64,000 nt of DNA from Shewanella kaireitica (GTDB lineage: Bacteria > Pseudomonadota > Gammaproteobacteria > Enterobacterales > Shewanellaceae), in contig NZ_JAKIKQ010000003.1 in the NCBI RefSeq assembly GCF_023284045.1, forward strand, positions 1 to 64,000. The letters run 5' to 3'. The notes below the pieces were generated by a model, which had not been told where the DNA came from, ran no database searches, and saw only the letters and a list, made by a program, of their open reading frames with translations. Below are positions 55,810-64,000 of this stretch, in pieces. Made by a program: the position numbers and the translations under genes. Within the stretch, counting starts at the first letter, position 1; the number at the start of each line of letters is the position of its first letter.

Positions 55810-57153
55810 TTGCAATTCACCGATTTTTCACTGGATCAACGTCTGTTACAAACATTAAAGCACATGGGAATAGACACCCCTACTGAGATCCAGGAACAAG
55901 CCATACCGATTGCCCTTGCTGGCAAAGATCTAATGGCATCATCTAAAACGGGTTCAGGCAAGACCTTGGCGTTTTTGCTACCTGCAATGCAAAGGATGAT
56001 TTCGTGTAAAGCATTGAGTAAGCGCGACCCTCGCGCGGTTATTTTGCTACCCACTCGTGAGCTTGCAACTCAGGTTTATAGTCAACTGCGTTTATTAGTT
56101 GCTAATACTCAGTTTAAAGCGACTAAAATTCTTGGCGGTGAGAATTTCAACGACCAAGCAAAAGCACTGGCTCGTGACCCGCACTTTGTTGTGGCCACAC
56201 CGGGTCGCTTGGCCGATCACCTGAAACAGCATCATCTCCACCTCAATGGTCTTGAGCTGCTTATCTTCGATGAAGCTGACCGTATGTTAGATTTAGGTTT
56301 TGCCGAGCAGCTTAAACAAATTAACGGTGCGGCCGATCATAAACGTCGCCAAACCCTGATGTTTTCAGCAACACTTGATCACGGTGATGTCGATGAAATC
56401 GCCGCTGAGCTGCTTAAAACCCCAGAACATGTGGCTATTGGCGCTGGTAACTTAGAACATAAAGATATTACTCAGCGTATATTCCTTTGTGATCACCTTG
56501 ACCATAAAGAAGCGTTGTTATCGCGCATTTTAAAAGATGAGCAGCAAAAACAGATCATCATCTTTACCGCCACTCGACAAGATACCGACCGCCTAGCAAA
56601 GAAACTTGCTGATGATGGCTTTAAAACAGCATCACTCAGTGGCGAGCTAAAACAAAACGCCCGTAACCAAATTATGGATGAGTTCAGCCGCGGTTTACAA
56701 CAGATATTGGTGACTACTGATGTTGCATCTCGTGGTCTAGATTTACTCAACGTATCTTTAGTGATCAACTTTGATATGCCCAAATTTGCCGAAGAGTATG
56801 TTCACCGTATTGGACGTACTGGCCGTGCTGGCGCTAAAGGCGACGCGGTTTCATTGGTCGGTCCTAAAGATTGGGTTAACTTTACCCAAGTACAAACCTT
56901 CCTTAATAAGCAGTTTGCTTTTAGTGAACTTGAAGGGTTAAAAGGTAAATTTACCGGCTTAAAACCCAAAGCAAAGAACAACAAGAAAGCAAAACCTGCA
57001 GCAGCTAAGAAAAAAGCGGCAACCGCGAAGAAAAAGTCTGCGGCTAAAGCTACAGCTAATCGCGATAGACGCTTTGCCACTGGCGTCGACGTCGGTGATG
57101 CACCTATGCTTAGAAAGCCAAAAGCTAAGCTGCAGGATACACCAGAAGATTAA
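55810..57153 (+). CDS. DEAD-box RNA helicase with basic tail
   Basis: 447 aa. Q motif (PTEIQEQAIP), Walker A ASSKTGSGKT (about 43-52), PTRELATQV, DEAD box IFDEADRML (about 154), SAT (MFSATLD), then domain 2 with VTTDVASRGLDL and HRIGRTGRAG. The C-terminal tail (about 380-447) is Lys/Ala-rich (AKKKAATAKKKSAAK), resembling histone H1-like tails, probably for RNA contact. Close to SrmB/RhlE groups; the exact member is uncertain. TTG start with AAGGAG 7 bp upstream; no in-frame ATG nearby. Confidence 0.92.
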   Translation: MQFTDFSLDQRLLQTLKHMGIDTPTEIQEQAIPIALAGKDLMASSKTGSGKTLAFLLPAMQRMISCKALSKRDPRAVILLPTRELATQVYSQLRLLVANTQFKATKILGGENFNDQAKALARDPHFVVATPGRLADHLKQHHLHLNGLELLIFDEADRMLDLGFAEQLKQINGAADHKRRQTLMFSATLDHGDVDEIAAELLKTPEHVAIGAGNLEHKDITQRIFLCDHLDHKEALLSRILKDEQQKQIIIFTATRQDTDRLAKKLADDGFKTASLSGELKQNARNQIMDEFSRGLQQILVTTDVASRGLDLLNVSLVINFDMPKFAEEYVHRIGRTGRAGAKGDAVSLVGPKDWVNFTQVQTFLNKQFAFSELEGLKGKFTGLKPKAKNNKKAKPAAAKKKAATAKKKSAAKATANRDRRFATGVDVGDAPMLRKPKAKLQDTPED

Positions 57154-57175
57154 TAAGCTGCTTACATAACGCTTT

Positions 57176-57216
57176 AAGCCGCTGTGATAGAGCACTATCA
57201 CAGCGGCTTTTTATTT
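57176..57216. terminator. Bidirectional terminator
   Basis: Perfect 15-bp stem AAGCCGCTGTGATAG / CTATCACAGCGGCTT with an AGCA loop and T-rich tail. Confidence 0.92.
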
Positions 57217-57238
57217 AAACAAAATCAAAGTAGAAGAT

Positions 57239-57685
57239 TTATTTAGCAATTTTTTCCAACCAGTTTTTGTCTGCACGCTCTATATACAAAGCGGTATCTT
57301 GTAACCATGTCTCGCGCACTCCAAGGCTATAATTTAAGTAAAGCTTATTATTTAGTATGGTAAATGCATTTGGGTCAGTGTCCACCACAAAACCTTTCGA
57401 CATGCCGTAGGCACAGTAGCCACCATATTGTGGAAGGTATTGTTGTTGGTTTCGCTCAAACAACAACTTGTGTTCTTCACTGCTAAAAAGCCATTGGGTA
57501 TCTTTATAATGGCTGCTAAATTCAAGGTTACCCTTAACTGGTTCCTGCTCAGTAAAATAAGCAACCACATCGTAACCATTAACCGCGATACCTTCGTCCT
57601 GAAACGTTGGCTCACCGCCTAAGCTCGTACAGCCAACTAAAACAAAACTCAACAAAATAGCCGTTAGATTGTAGATCCGTTTCAT
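57239..57685 (-). CDS. YHS domain lipoprotein
   Basis: 148 aa from the ATG at 57685 (GAGGG upstream). Signal with lipobox LVGCTS (Cys about 18), followed by a YHS-like domain (GIAVNGYDVVAYFTEQEPVK, then QWLFSSEEHKLLFERNQQQY and LPQYGGYCAYGMSKG). YHS domains are suspected metal-binding or sensing modules; this exported group often reads 'YHS domain-containing protein' without known function. The upstream in-frame start gives an N-terminus too long for a signal peptide. Confidence 0.85.
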   Translation of the reverse strand: MKRIYNLTAILLSFVLVGCTSLGGEPTFQDEGIAVNGYDVVAYFTEQEPVKGNLEFSSHYKDTQWLFSSEEHKLLFERNQQQYLPQYGGYCAYGMSKGFVVDTDPNAFTILNNKLYLNYSLGVRETWLQDTALYIERADKNWLEKIAK

Positions 57686-57890
57686 AATTTCCCTCTCTCC
57701 CATTACACAATACATAACCAACTAGACCGAGCGACGGCATAACGTATTTCATTACTACTCATTTAAATGAAGTTAACTGAAATGTCATACAACAAACCAA
57801 AATATATTTGCAATATGCCAATGCTAAACGCTGACCACTGAGCAAAATAACGCTACAATATGCGCAATATTGTTATTGTTAAGGTTTATC

Positions 57891-58334
57891 ATGAGAGTTT
57901 GTGGCGTAGAGTTAAAAGGTGGCGAAGCCATCATCAGTTTATTAAGTTATGAAGGCGAAACCTATAATGTGCCTGATTGCCGTCAGAAATCATTCGCTAT
58001 TTCAAACTCAGCGCAAACCGAAACGATTCGAGAGTTTCACTTTGCCTTTGGTAAACTACTAGAAGATTACCGTGTTGATGAAGTTGTCATCATTGAACGT
58101 GAACAAAAAGGCAAAAACGCAGGCAGCGTGACGAGCTTTAAACTTGAGGCTGCGATTCAAGTATTATCACTGCCGGTAACACTCATCTCCCCTGTTACGG
58201 TTAAAGCACAGCTCAAGCGTAATCCACCGCAAGTTGACTTTGAAGGTCTTGGGCTTAAGCGATTCCAAAAGAATGCTTTCGAAGCGGCTTATGCTGCACA
58301 TAACTTAACCATCTTCAAGGTAGAAGAAGAGTAA
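57891..58334 (+). CDS. DUF3010 family protein
   Basis: 147 aa from the ATG at 57891 (AAGG upstream). MRVCGVELKGGEAIISLLSY recalls the first beta-hairpin of RNase H-fold proteins; an acidic residue in VVIIEREQKG (about 70) could be a second site residue. The family has no assigned function. It is followed by a YgjP-like gene but with a 110-bp gap. Confidence 0.75.
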   Translation: MRVCGVELKGGEAIISLLSYEGETYNVPDCRQKSFAISNSAQTETIREFHFAFGKLLEDYRVDEVVIIEREQKGKNAGSVTSFKLEAAIQVLSLPVTLISPVTVKAQLKRNPPQVDFEGLGLKRFQKNAFEAAYAAHNLTIFKVEEE

Positions 58335-58444
58335 TTACAGAGAAACACAGCTAGGGACGTTAACCTTGATGAAAATTCATTGTTTAAGGCCAGGCTAGAT
58401 GCCATCGTCCCTTTTGTAATATCCCCTAATTTACTAAACTCATT

Positions 58445-58951
58445 ATGCAACCTCTTCCCTATCTAAACGGCTACCAGAGCGAAATTCAACAGCAAGTTCA
58501 AACCTTATTATCTCAAGGTAAACTGGCTGATGTGCTACTGAAAAGACATCCAGAAATCCATTCAGTACGCACAGATAAAGCACTGTACGACTACACCATC
58601 GCTATAAAGAATCAATATCTGCGTAAGTCTCAGCCACTGTCTAAAGTTATCTTTGATGACAAGATATCCCTGAAGCATCAAGCACTGGGTTTACACTCCT
58701 ATGTTGCACGTAAGCAAGGTTCAAAGATAAAAGCGAAGAATGAAATTCGTATATCTTCACGACTAAAGAGAGTACCGGAAGGGCTGCTAAGAATGGTGGT
58801 CATACATGAACTTGCCCATCTAAAAGAGAAAGAGCACAACAAAGCTTTCTATCAGTTATGTTGTCATATGGAAGGCGATTATCATCAACTTGAGTTTGAA
58901 CTTAGGCTGTTGTTAACCCTAATCGATGCTGAGCAAAACCCCTATTGCTAA
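58445..58951 (+). CDS. YgjP-like M48 family metallopeptidase
   Basis: 168 aa. Zinc motif VIHELAHLKEKEHNKAF (HExxH at about residue 120-124, third ligand His in KEHNK). This matches the YgjP/DUF45 metallopeptidase group rather than membrane-bound HtpX-type M48. No signal peptide or membrane helix, so cytosolic. E. coli YgjP has been reported to act on nucleotides, so the true substrate is open. No good ribosome site is visible before the ATG. Confidence 0.85.
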   Translation: MQPLPYLNGYQSEIQQQVQTLLSQGKLADVLLKRHPEIHSVRTDKALYDYTIAIKNQYLRKSQPLSKVIFDDKISLKHQALGLHSYVARKQGSKIKAKNEIRISSRLKRVPEGLLRMVVIHELAHLKEKEHNKAFYQLCCHMEGDYHQLEFELRLLLTLIDAEQNPYC

Positions 58952-59022
58952 ATTTGAACACCCTTTTATTGATAACGATTTTCATTTACAATATGCACAG
59001 TAAAGTCAATCTGTGAGTTGTA

Positions 59023-59433
59023 ATGAAGCCAAAGCAGCAAAGTCATCAACAAAAATATCAAATCAAGTTAGCTAAATCACAGCGTAAACTTAACTTTTAC
59101 TTGTCTTTAACCGCAACAAACTGCATCGAGCGTGCTATATCACAGAAAAAGCGCCAACGAAAAATAGAGAAATATCAGCTTAAAACTCTCAAGTATCAAG
59201 CGAAGCTTGCAAGCCTCAATAACGTAATCTCACATACTATTGCTTATAAAAGGCTGCATAGCGCGAATGACAACGGTGCTTTTACATCACTGAAACTCAT
59301 CAACAAATTAGATCTTAGTAGCACAATGGCTCATCGCCCCTACAAAGCTAATCCATGTAAGAGTTGTCCAGCACTTAGAGGCAAAGCCTGCCTTTGCGCG
59401 ATGAAACAGCAACAGCGCCTGCAAGCTTTATAG
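59023..59433 (+). CDS. Small basic protein with C-terminal Cys cluster
   Basis: 136 aa, very basic, helical N-terminal part (KYQIKLAKSQRKLNFYLSL, then KKRQRKIEKYQLKTLKYQAK) and a Cys cluster at the C-terminus: CKSCPALRGKACLC (four Cys within 14 residues, about 112-125), which could bind zinc or a cluster. No family recognised. GTGAG lies a few bases before the ATG. Confidence 0.65.
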   Translation: MKPKQQSHQQKYQIKLAKSQRKLNFYLSLTATNCIERAISQKKRQRKIEKYQLKTLKYQAKLASLNNVISHTIAYKRLHSANDNGAFTSLKLINKLDLSSTMAHRPYKANPCKSCPALRGKACLCAMKQQQRLQAL

Positions 59434-59484
59434 ATTTGCTTATTTTGACGAAGATTGGCTATATTCGCCTTTGAAATACCGAAT

Positions 59485-60771
59485 TTAAACTTGTCCCATC
59501 ATCATCTTTCTCACCCGAACTAATTGTTCAAAGGCACCCATCTGCTTTTTAGATAATTGATTTGCCATTGGGATCTTGGCTTTCATTGGATCAACCGCTC
59601 GGCCATTAATATGGAATTCATAATGTAAGTGCGGCCCAGTAATCCTGCCTGTATTGCCCGATAGCGCAATGACTTGGCCACGAGATACTCGCTGACCTTT
59701 ATGCACCAAAGATTTCGACAGGTGTAAATAGCGAGTGCGGTACTTATTACCATGCTCTATCACCACATACTTACCTGCAAATCGATGATCGGTAACCAAT
59801 GAGACAATACCATCACCAGGCGCTACAACTTTGGTACCAATAGGCGTGGCAAAATCAGTACCATTATGTGGGCTTGTACGGCCTGTTACAGGGTGATGAC
59901 GATGTGGGTTAAATCGAGAGCTTATACGATAATTTCGCTGCAGTGGAATTCGCTGAAAGGCGCGCGCTAAGCTTCTGCCCTGCTCATCATAGAAATTACC
60001 ATCGGTGAATTGATAAGCATTAATGCTGCTGCGGCCACGGTCGATAGTGACCCCTAAGATATCACTAGACCCCGTAGCTACGCCGTCAATATATTGATCA
60101 TTGATCAATACAGAGAACTTATCGCCTGCACGTAAGTCACGAGCAAAATTAAGTTTCTCTTTCAATAATGACTCAACCCGTTGGATCTGGGCGGCATTTA
60201 GCCCCATTTTCTGCGCTGAGAGATAAAAAGAACCATTTATCTCACCAGTAACACTGCGATTACGCCAAATGCCCTCAATGTTGACTTCATCGACATTAAA
60301 GGAGCCATCATCAAAACGGCTATAGGTAACCTGTCTAGCAGCGCTAAAGTAGAGTGTTAACTTCTCAAGTTTATCAGCTTCATCAAGCCAAAACTGAATC
60401 TCGTTACCAGGTTGCAATGTATCAAGTGCAAGTACGTTTAGATCTGCTTCTAACACACGATACATGGTTTGTTGATCTACGCCACCTTGTTCAAAAAGAC
60501 CACTTAACGTGTCTCCTTTAACAATCACTTTTTCAAATCTAGGTTTATCTAACAGTGTATTGATTGCAGGGATCGGTGTTGACTGCGAGATCAAAGCATC
60601 TATATCGAGCTCTACAGGGATCCTTTGTGATAATAACTGTTGATTCTGTGGCAACATAAATGCAGCGCCAAACAGTAAAACCGAACCAATTAAGATTTTC
60701 CGATGCAGAGAAGGCAGAGCTGCAAAACGAAAAAGCGACATTTTAAAAAAAGAAATTTTACCTGACTGCAA
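59485..60771 (-). CDS. M23 family peptidoglycan endopeptidase (MepM-like)
   Basis: 428 aa. N-terminal membrane anchor or signal (KILIGSVLLFGAAFMLP, about 25-41), an OapA/LysM-like part (VKGDTLSGLFEQGGVDQQTM) and a C-terminal LytM domain with HNGTDFATPIGTKV (His, Asp) and HLHYEFHING. This layout matches MepM (YebA), which cuts D,D-crosslinks to allow wall expansion. The start is uncertain: TTG at 60771, or the ATG at 60741, which shortens the N-region; neither has a strong ribosome site. Confidence 0.9.
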   Translation of the reverse strand: MQSGKISFFKMSLFRFAALPSLHRKILIGSVLLFGAAFMLPQNQQLLSQRIPVELDIDALISQSTPIPAINTLLDKPRFEKVIVKGDTLSGLFEQGGVDQQTMYRVLEADLNVLALDTLQPGNEIQFWLDEADKLEKLTLYFSAARQVTYSRFDDGSFNVDEVNIEGIWRNRSVTGEINGSFYLSAQKMGLNAAQIQRVESLLKEKLNFARDLRAGDKFSVLINDQYIDGVATGSSDILGVTIDRGRSSINAYQFTDGNFYDEQGRSLARAFQRIPLQRNYRISSRFNPHRHHPVTGRTSPHNGTDFATPIGTKVVAPGDGIVSLVTDHRFAGKYVVIEHGNKYRTRYLHLSKSLVHKGQRVSRGQVIALSGNTGRITGPHLHYEFHINGRAVDPMKAKIPMANQLSKKQMGAFEQLVRVRKMMMGQV

Positions 60772-60994
60772 CCTAAGTCCAACCTTGAATTATTATTTGT
60801 TTCATTCACGCCAAATGCCCCCTATTAATGAAGGCTAGCGCCAATTTATACCAAATAAACTGCCTATAAAAAACTATTTCAGCGCACAAAACAGCAATTT
60901 TATTGCATGTTTAACCTGAAGTTCATCCGTAATAATCCTGCAAACAGGTGAATTAACTTGAAATATAGCGTCGATAAAAATGCTTAATCGATAC

Positions 60995-61025
60995 AAAAAA
61001 GGCCTAAGTCGAATATCTAGGCCTT
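60995..61025 (-). terminator. Terminator of sbcC
   Basis: AAGGCCTA / TAGGCCTT stem with an 11-nt loop; the left A-run is a U-tract on the minus strand. Confidence 0.8.
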
Positions 61026-61068
61026 GTTAAAATCTTAAAGCAGGTTTCTAACGGCAAGCACTATCACT

Positions 61069-64000
61069 TTAAGGCAGAACGATAGAAATTTCGCTACCAA
61101 CTGCGCTCTTATTAATATCGATACGGGTGGCAATCTGCTCTTTCATTTCAGAAACATGAGAGATAACCCCTATCATGCGCCCTGCTGATTGCAAGTCCAT
61201 CAAAGTACGAACCGCCAAGTCGAGCGAATCTTGATCTAAGCTACCAAAACCTTCGTCGATAAATAAGGTATCTAACTTAATACCACCAGCATAAGCCTGC
61301 ACCACATTCGATAATCCTAATGCCATAGACAGAGCAGCCATAAAGCTTTCGCCACCACTGAGTGTTGCAACAGGCCTTACTTTTGAGGTGTAGGCATCTT
61401 CCACTTCAAGCTCCAGCCCTGATGCTTTATTGCCTTTGGCACGCTCCTCCTTGCGGATTAAACGGTAACGCCCCTTACTCATAAGCTGCAGACGTTCACT
61501 CGCCTCGAGTAATACATCGTCAAGTAATACGCTCAATACAAAACGCTGTAAGCTTACCTTGTTGCCCGTTTGACCGTTGGCTACATCTGCTAAAGTACCA
61601 ACGATTGCGTACTCATCTTCTAATTGTTTAGCTTGGGAATCGGCATCGTTAAGCTGCTCTTGAGTTTGCGTTAGCTGAGTCATGCGCCCTTGCATTGCTT
61701 GCCATTCTTGCTCAGCTTGCTGGCGCGCTGTTTGTAACAGGCTCATTTGAGCTGCAATATCTTCCAGTTCAGGTTTCGATTGCTGCTGCAGTTTCTCATG
61801 TAACTGAGCCAAATTAGCTTGGTTTGCGACACAATCCTGCTGATATTGATTTATCTCGGCAGCAAGTTGCTGTAACTGCGCTTCCGGCAACATGGCTTGC
61901 ATTAATGACTGTTGCTCACTAAAGCCTGATGATACTAACTGTTCGTTAAGTGATATTTTTGCGTTACCAGCAAGTTCTGTCGCTTGCGACAGATTAACCT
62001 CTGCACTCACCAGCGCCGCTTTGGCTGATGCATCTAGCTCCAGCGCATCAGTGTGAGATTGACGAATAGCGTTTATCGATTTTTGTTGCTTAGCAAACTG
62101 CTGATTAGATTGAGCGATTGCGCTATTAAGCGAATCAACAGTGCGGTATTGCTCTGGAATAGCTGCCAAAAGCTGCTCTAACTGCCCTTGCAATGTGGCA
62201 ACTTGTGTCTGTACGCCTTGGTATAGCTCGCGCTCTGTATCTAGTGCTGCTCGCAGTGTCTGCTCTTTAACTTGCCAAGTTTGTAGCTGCTCTCTTAATC
62301 TTGCTAATTGCTGTGTTGCTTGGCTAGCGGTTTCAACTTGCTTATTCAACGCTTGTTGTTGCTCGCCAAGCTGCTCAGCTGATAATGCAGCACTATCGGC
62401 TGTAAGCTCTATTCTTTGCTTCAGTTCATCAGCAACCTTTACTTGCTCTTGCAGTTTAGTACTGAGTCCGGAGTATTTTGCTCTAGCTTGAGTAAGAGCC
62501 TCCGCTGCTTGGTCCTCAGCCAACTGTGCTTGTTGCAATTGCTCTTCAGTTGGCAATTGTTGCTCACTTTGAGCAAGATGAGGGTGCTCAACACTGCCGC
62601 AAACAGGACAAGGTTGTCCCATAGTCAACTGTTGGGCCAACATCGCCGCCTGTCCACGGTGCCAAACTAACTTTAATGTTTGATGCTGAGTCTGAGCTTG
62701 TGTAAATACCTGCCGAAGCTGCTGACCTTGGGCTTTTGCAGCTGCCAAAGCAGCCTCTGTGATCTCAACTTCAGATTTGGCTTTTTGCCAATGAGTAAAG
62801 CGTTCAATTAATTCACTGTGCCCACTAAGCGCTTGTTGAGCATTCACCAACTCGGTAGCCGTAAACTCAAGCTGTGGCACTTGCTGCTCCGCCGTTTGCC
62901 TTTCAGCTAATAACCCATCAAGCGCAGCTTTTGCTGCCACACCTTTTTGTTGCGCCTGCTCGCGCTGGCTGCTTGCTAATGCCAAGGCTTTTTGCGCACT
63001 ATCTAGCCCTTGAAGTTGAGGGACCAGCTGAGTTAATTGTTGTTGCTCACTTTGAGTTTGTTGAAGCGTTAGTTCTAGTCCCGCCAAGCGATTAAATTGA
63101 GTTAAGCTAAGCGCCAATGCGTTTTCAGTTTGCTGCTTGGCTAATTGCGCCTGCGTCACCACATGTTGAGCTTGTGACGCCTCGGTATCGCGCGCTAAAG
63201 ACATTTCAAGCACAGGTTTGAGCTGCAGTGCCTTTTGACCTGCGTCTAGACTTGACAGCTGTAGTTCAACAGTCTCTTTTCGCGCGGCTAATTCAGTAGC
63301 GGTTTGCTTAAGTTTATCTAAGTATTCAAAATCGTTTCGCAGCAGTTTAGCCATTTCAAACTGCTTATTGATCTCAATAAGAGCAAGCTGTGCGGCTTCT
63401 TTCTTCTCTGCTGACACAGTAAGTTCTGGTGCAAGGCTATTAAGCTCATTTGCCAAAGCCTCATCAGACTCCACTGCTATATTATGCAACATACCTTCAC
63501 GTTTATTGCGGTGATCTCGCACGGCGCCTTTTATTGCCGCAGCCTTAAACTTAAGTTTATCTTCTATTTTTCGATAAATTTGCGTCTGGAATAACTGGCT
63601 GAATATCTTCTCTCGATCTTTAGAGTCTGCCATTAACAACTCTCTAAATTTACCTTGAGGCAATACCATCACCTGCCGAAATTGATCCGCATCGAGTCCA
63701 GTGAGTAGCTCAATCTCTGCCGTAGCTTCAGACACTTTACTCGCTACAAGCAGGTGTTCAGTACCATCGGCATCCAGCTTAAATAGCTGCGCTTCAGGCT
63801 TTTGTACTGTATAACCATCGCCACTTTTCTTCGCTCGCGGCTGCTCAGGCACCCGGCGGATACGATATTGATTGTCAGCCAATGCAAACGTAAAAGTGAC
63901 CTCTGTTAACACATCATCATTAGCAATATCGCAGCGCATCTGGCTGCCTTCACGCTCATCACCGGTGGTTTTACCATAAAGCGCAAAACAGATTGCATCG
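61069..64000 (-). CDS. sbcC: Exonuclease subunit SbcC (5' end outside window)
   Basis: SMC-like ATPase partner of the SbcD nuclease, acting on hairpins and DNA ends. The reading frame stays open to the right edge; the last bases still code FALYGKTTGDEREGSQ, so Walker A lies beyond the window. Visible: LPQGKFRELLMA, two long coiled coils separated by a zinc hook CPVCG (codons near 62595-62615), and near the C-terminus the ABC signature TLSGGESFMAALSMALGL followed by Walker B LFIDEGFGSLD. At least 977 codons are present. sbcD should lie to the right, past the edge. Confidence 0.95.
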   Translation of the reverse strand, partial: DAICFALYGKTTGDEREGSQMRCDIANDDVLTEVTFTFALADNQYRIRRVPEQPRAKKSGDGYTVQKPEAQLFKLDADGTEHLLVASKVSEATAEIELLTGLDADQFRQVMVLPQGKFRELLMADSKDREKIFSQLFQTQIYRKIEDKLKFKAAAIKGAVRDHRNKREGMLHNIAVESDEALANELNSLAPELTVSAEKKEAAQLALIEINKQFEMAKLLRNDFEYLDKLKQTATELAARKETVELQLSSLDAGQKALQLKPVLEMSLARDTEASQAQHVVTQAQLAKQQTENALALSLTQFNRLAGLELTLQQTQSEQQQLTQLVPQLQGLDSAQKALALASSQREQAQQKGVAAKAALDGLLAERQTAEQQVPQLEFTATELVNAQQALSGHSELIERFTHWQKAKSEVEITEAALAAAKAQGQQLRQVFTQAQTQHQTLKLVWHRGQAAMLAQQLTMGQPCPVCGSVEHPHLAQSEQQLPTEEQLQQAQLAEDQAAEALTQARAKYSGLSTKLQEQVKVADELKQRIELTADSAALSAEQLGEQQQALNKQVETASQATQQLARLREQLQTWQVKEQTLRAALDTERELYQGVQTQVATLQGQLEQLLAAIPEQYRTVDSLNSAIAQSNQQFAKQQKSINAIRQSHTDALELDASAKAALVSAEVNLSQATELAGNAKISLNEQLVSSGFSEQQSLMQAMLPEAQLQQLAAEINQYQQDCVANQANLAQLHEKLQQQSKPELEDIAAQMSLLQTARQQAEQEWQAMQGRMTQLTQTQEQLNDADSQAKQLEDEYAIVGTLADVANGQTGNKVSLQRFVLSVLLDDVLLEASERLQLMSKGRYRLIRKEERAKGNKASGLELEVEDAYTSKVRPVATLSGGESFMAALSMALGLSNVVQAYAGGIKLDTLFIDEGFGSLDQDSLDLAVRTLMDLQSAGRMIGVISHVSEMKEQIATRIDINKSAVGSEISIVLP

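Overview
The window reads as a gammaproteobacterial chromosome segment, most probably Shewanella. The basis is the family content (DUF3379 protein beside an ECF sigma factor, VF530, YibL, YfcL, MoxR/Bat operon, FadIJ) and an order of conserved genes that follows the E. coli 52-minute region: fabB, mnmC, yfcL, aroC, prmB, smrB, sixA, fadJ, fadI, fadL. The species assignment is inference. No tRNA, rRNA, CRISPR array or intact transposase gene was seen.

Layout. 1-1.5 kb: an octanucleotide tandem array running off the left edge, then a promoter and an opine dehydrogenase-like gene. 1.5-12.4 kb: housekeeping block (fabB, mnmC with a degenerate methyltransferase half, a DUF3313 lipoprotein, a SpoU RNA methylase, yfcL, an NAD-kinase-like protein, an HcaT-like MFS carrier, aroC, prmB, smrB, sixA). 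12.7-21.3 kb: an accessory block lying between sixA and fadJ, which are neighbours in E. coli. It holds an insulysin-type M16 protease, a 1.45-kaa periplasmic-sensor/PAS/GGDEF/EAL protein whose sensor half is much more AT-rich than its catalytic half, and a secreted protein made of sixteen 13-residue repeats followed by an unlisted 38-residue ORF. The repeat gene has a sigma-54-like promoter and an inverted repeat that covers its ribosome binding site. This cassette is the best candidate for an undescribed system.

21.5-25 kb: fadIJ beta-oxidation with a good FadR operator. 25-32 kb: a tightly overlapped MoxR-DUF58-DUF4381-VWA-VWA/TPR-BatD operon. 32-35 kb: ECF sigma factor with an overlapping DUF3379 membrane partner, then putP. 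35-43 kb: fadL, a SIMPL protein, an RND efflux pair with a small DUF2892 protein, a 275-bp MITE-like element and a periplasmic rhodanese. 43.8-52.8 kb: a secreted multi-domain subtilase, VF530, an outer-membrane barrel-like protein, ribA, yibL, and nrdDG behind paired NrdR boxes and an FNR-type box. 52.9-64 kb: a MarR/OhrR-like regulator divergent from a CurA-like reductase with three shared motif copies, a patatin, a DEAD-box helicase, a YHS lipoprotein, small conserved proteins, an M23 endopeptidase and sbcC, which is cut by the right edge.

The fatty-acid genes (fabB, fadIJ, fadL) could form one FadR regulon inside this window. The other blocks look like independent transcription units, many separated by clear intrinsic terminators.
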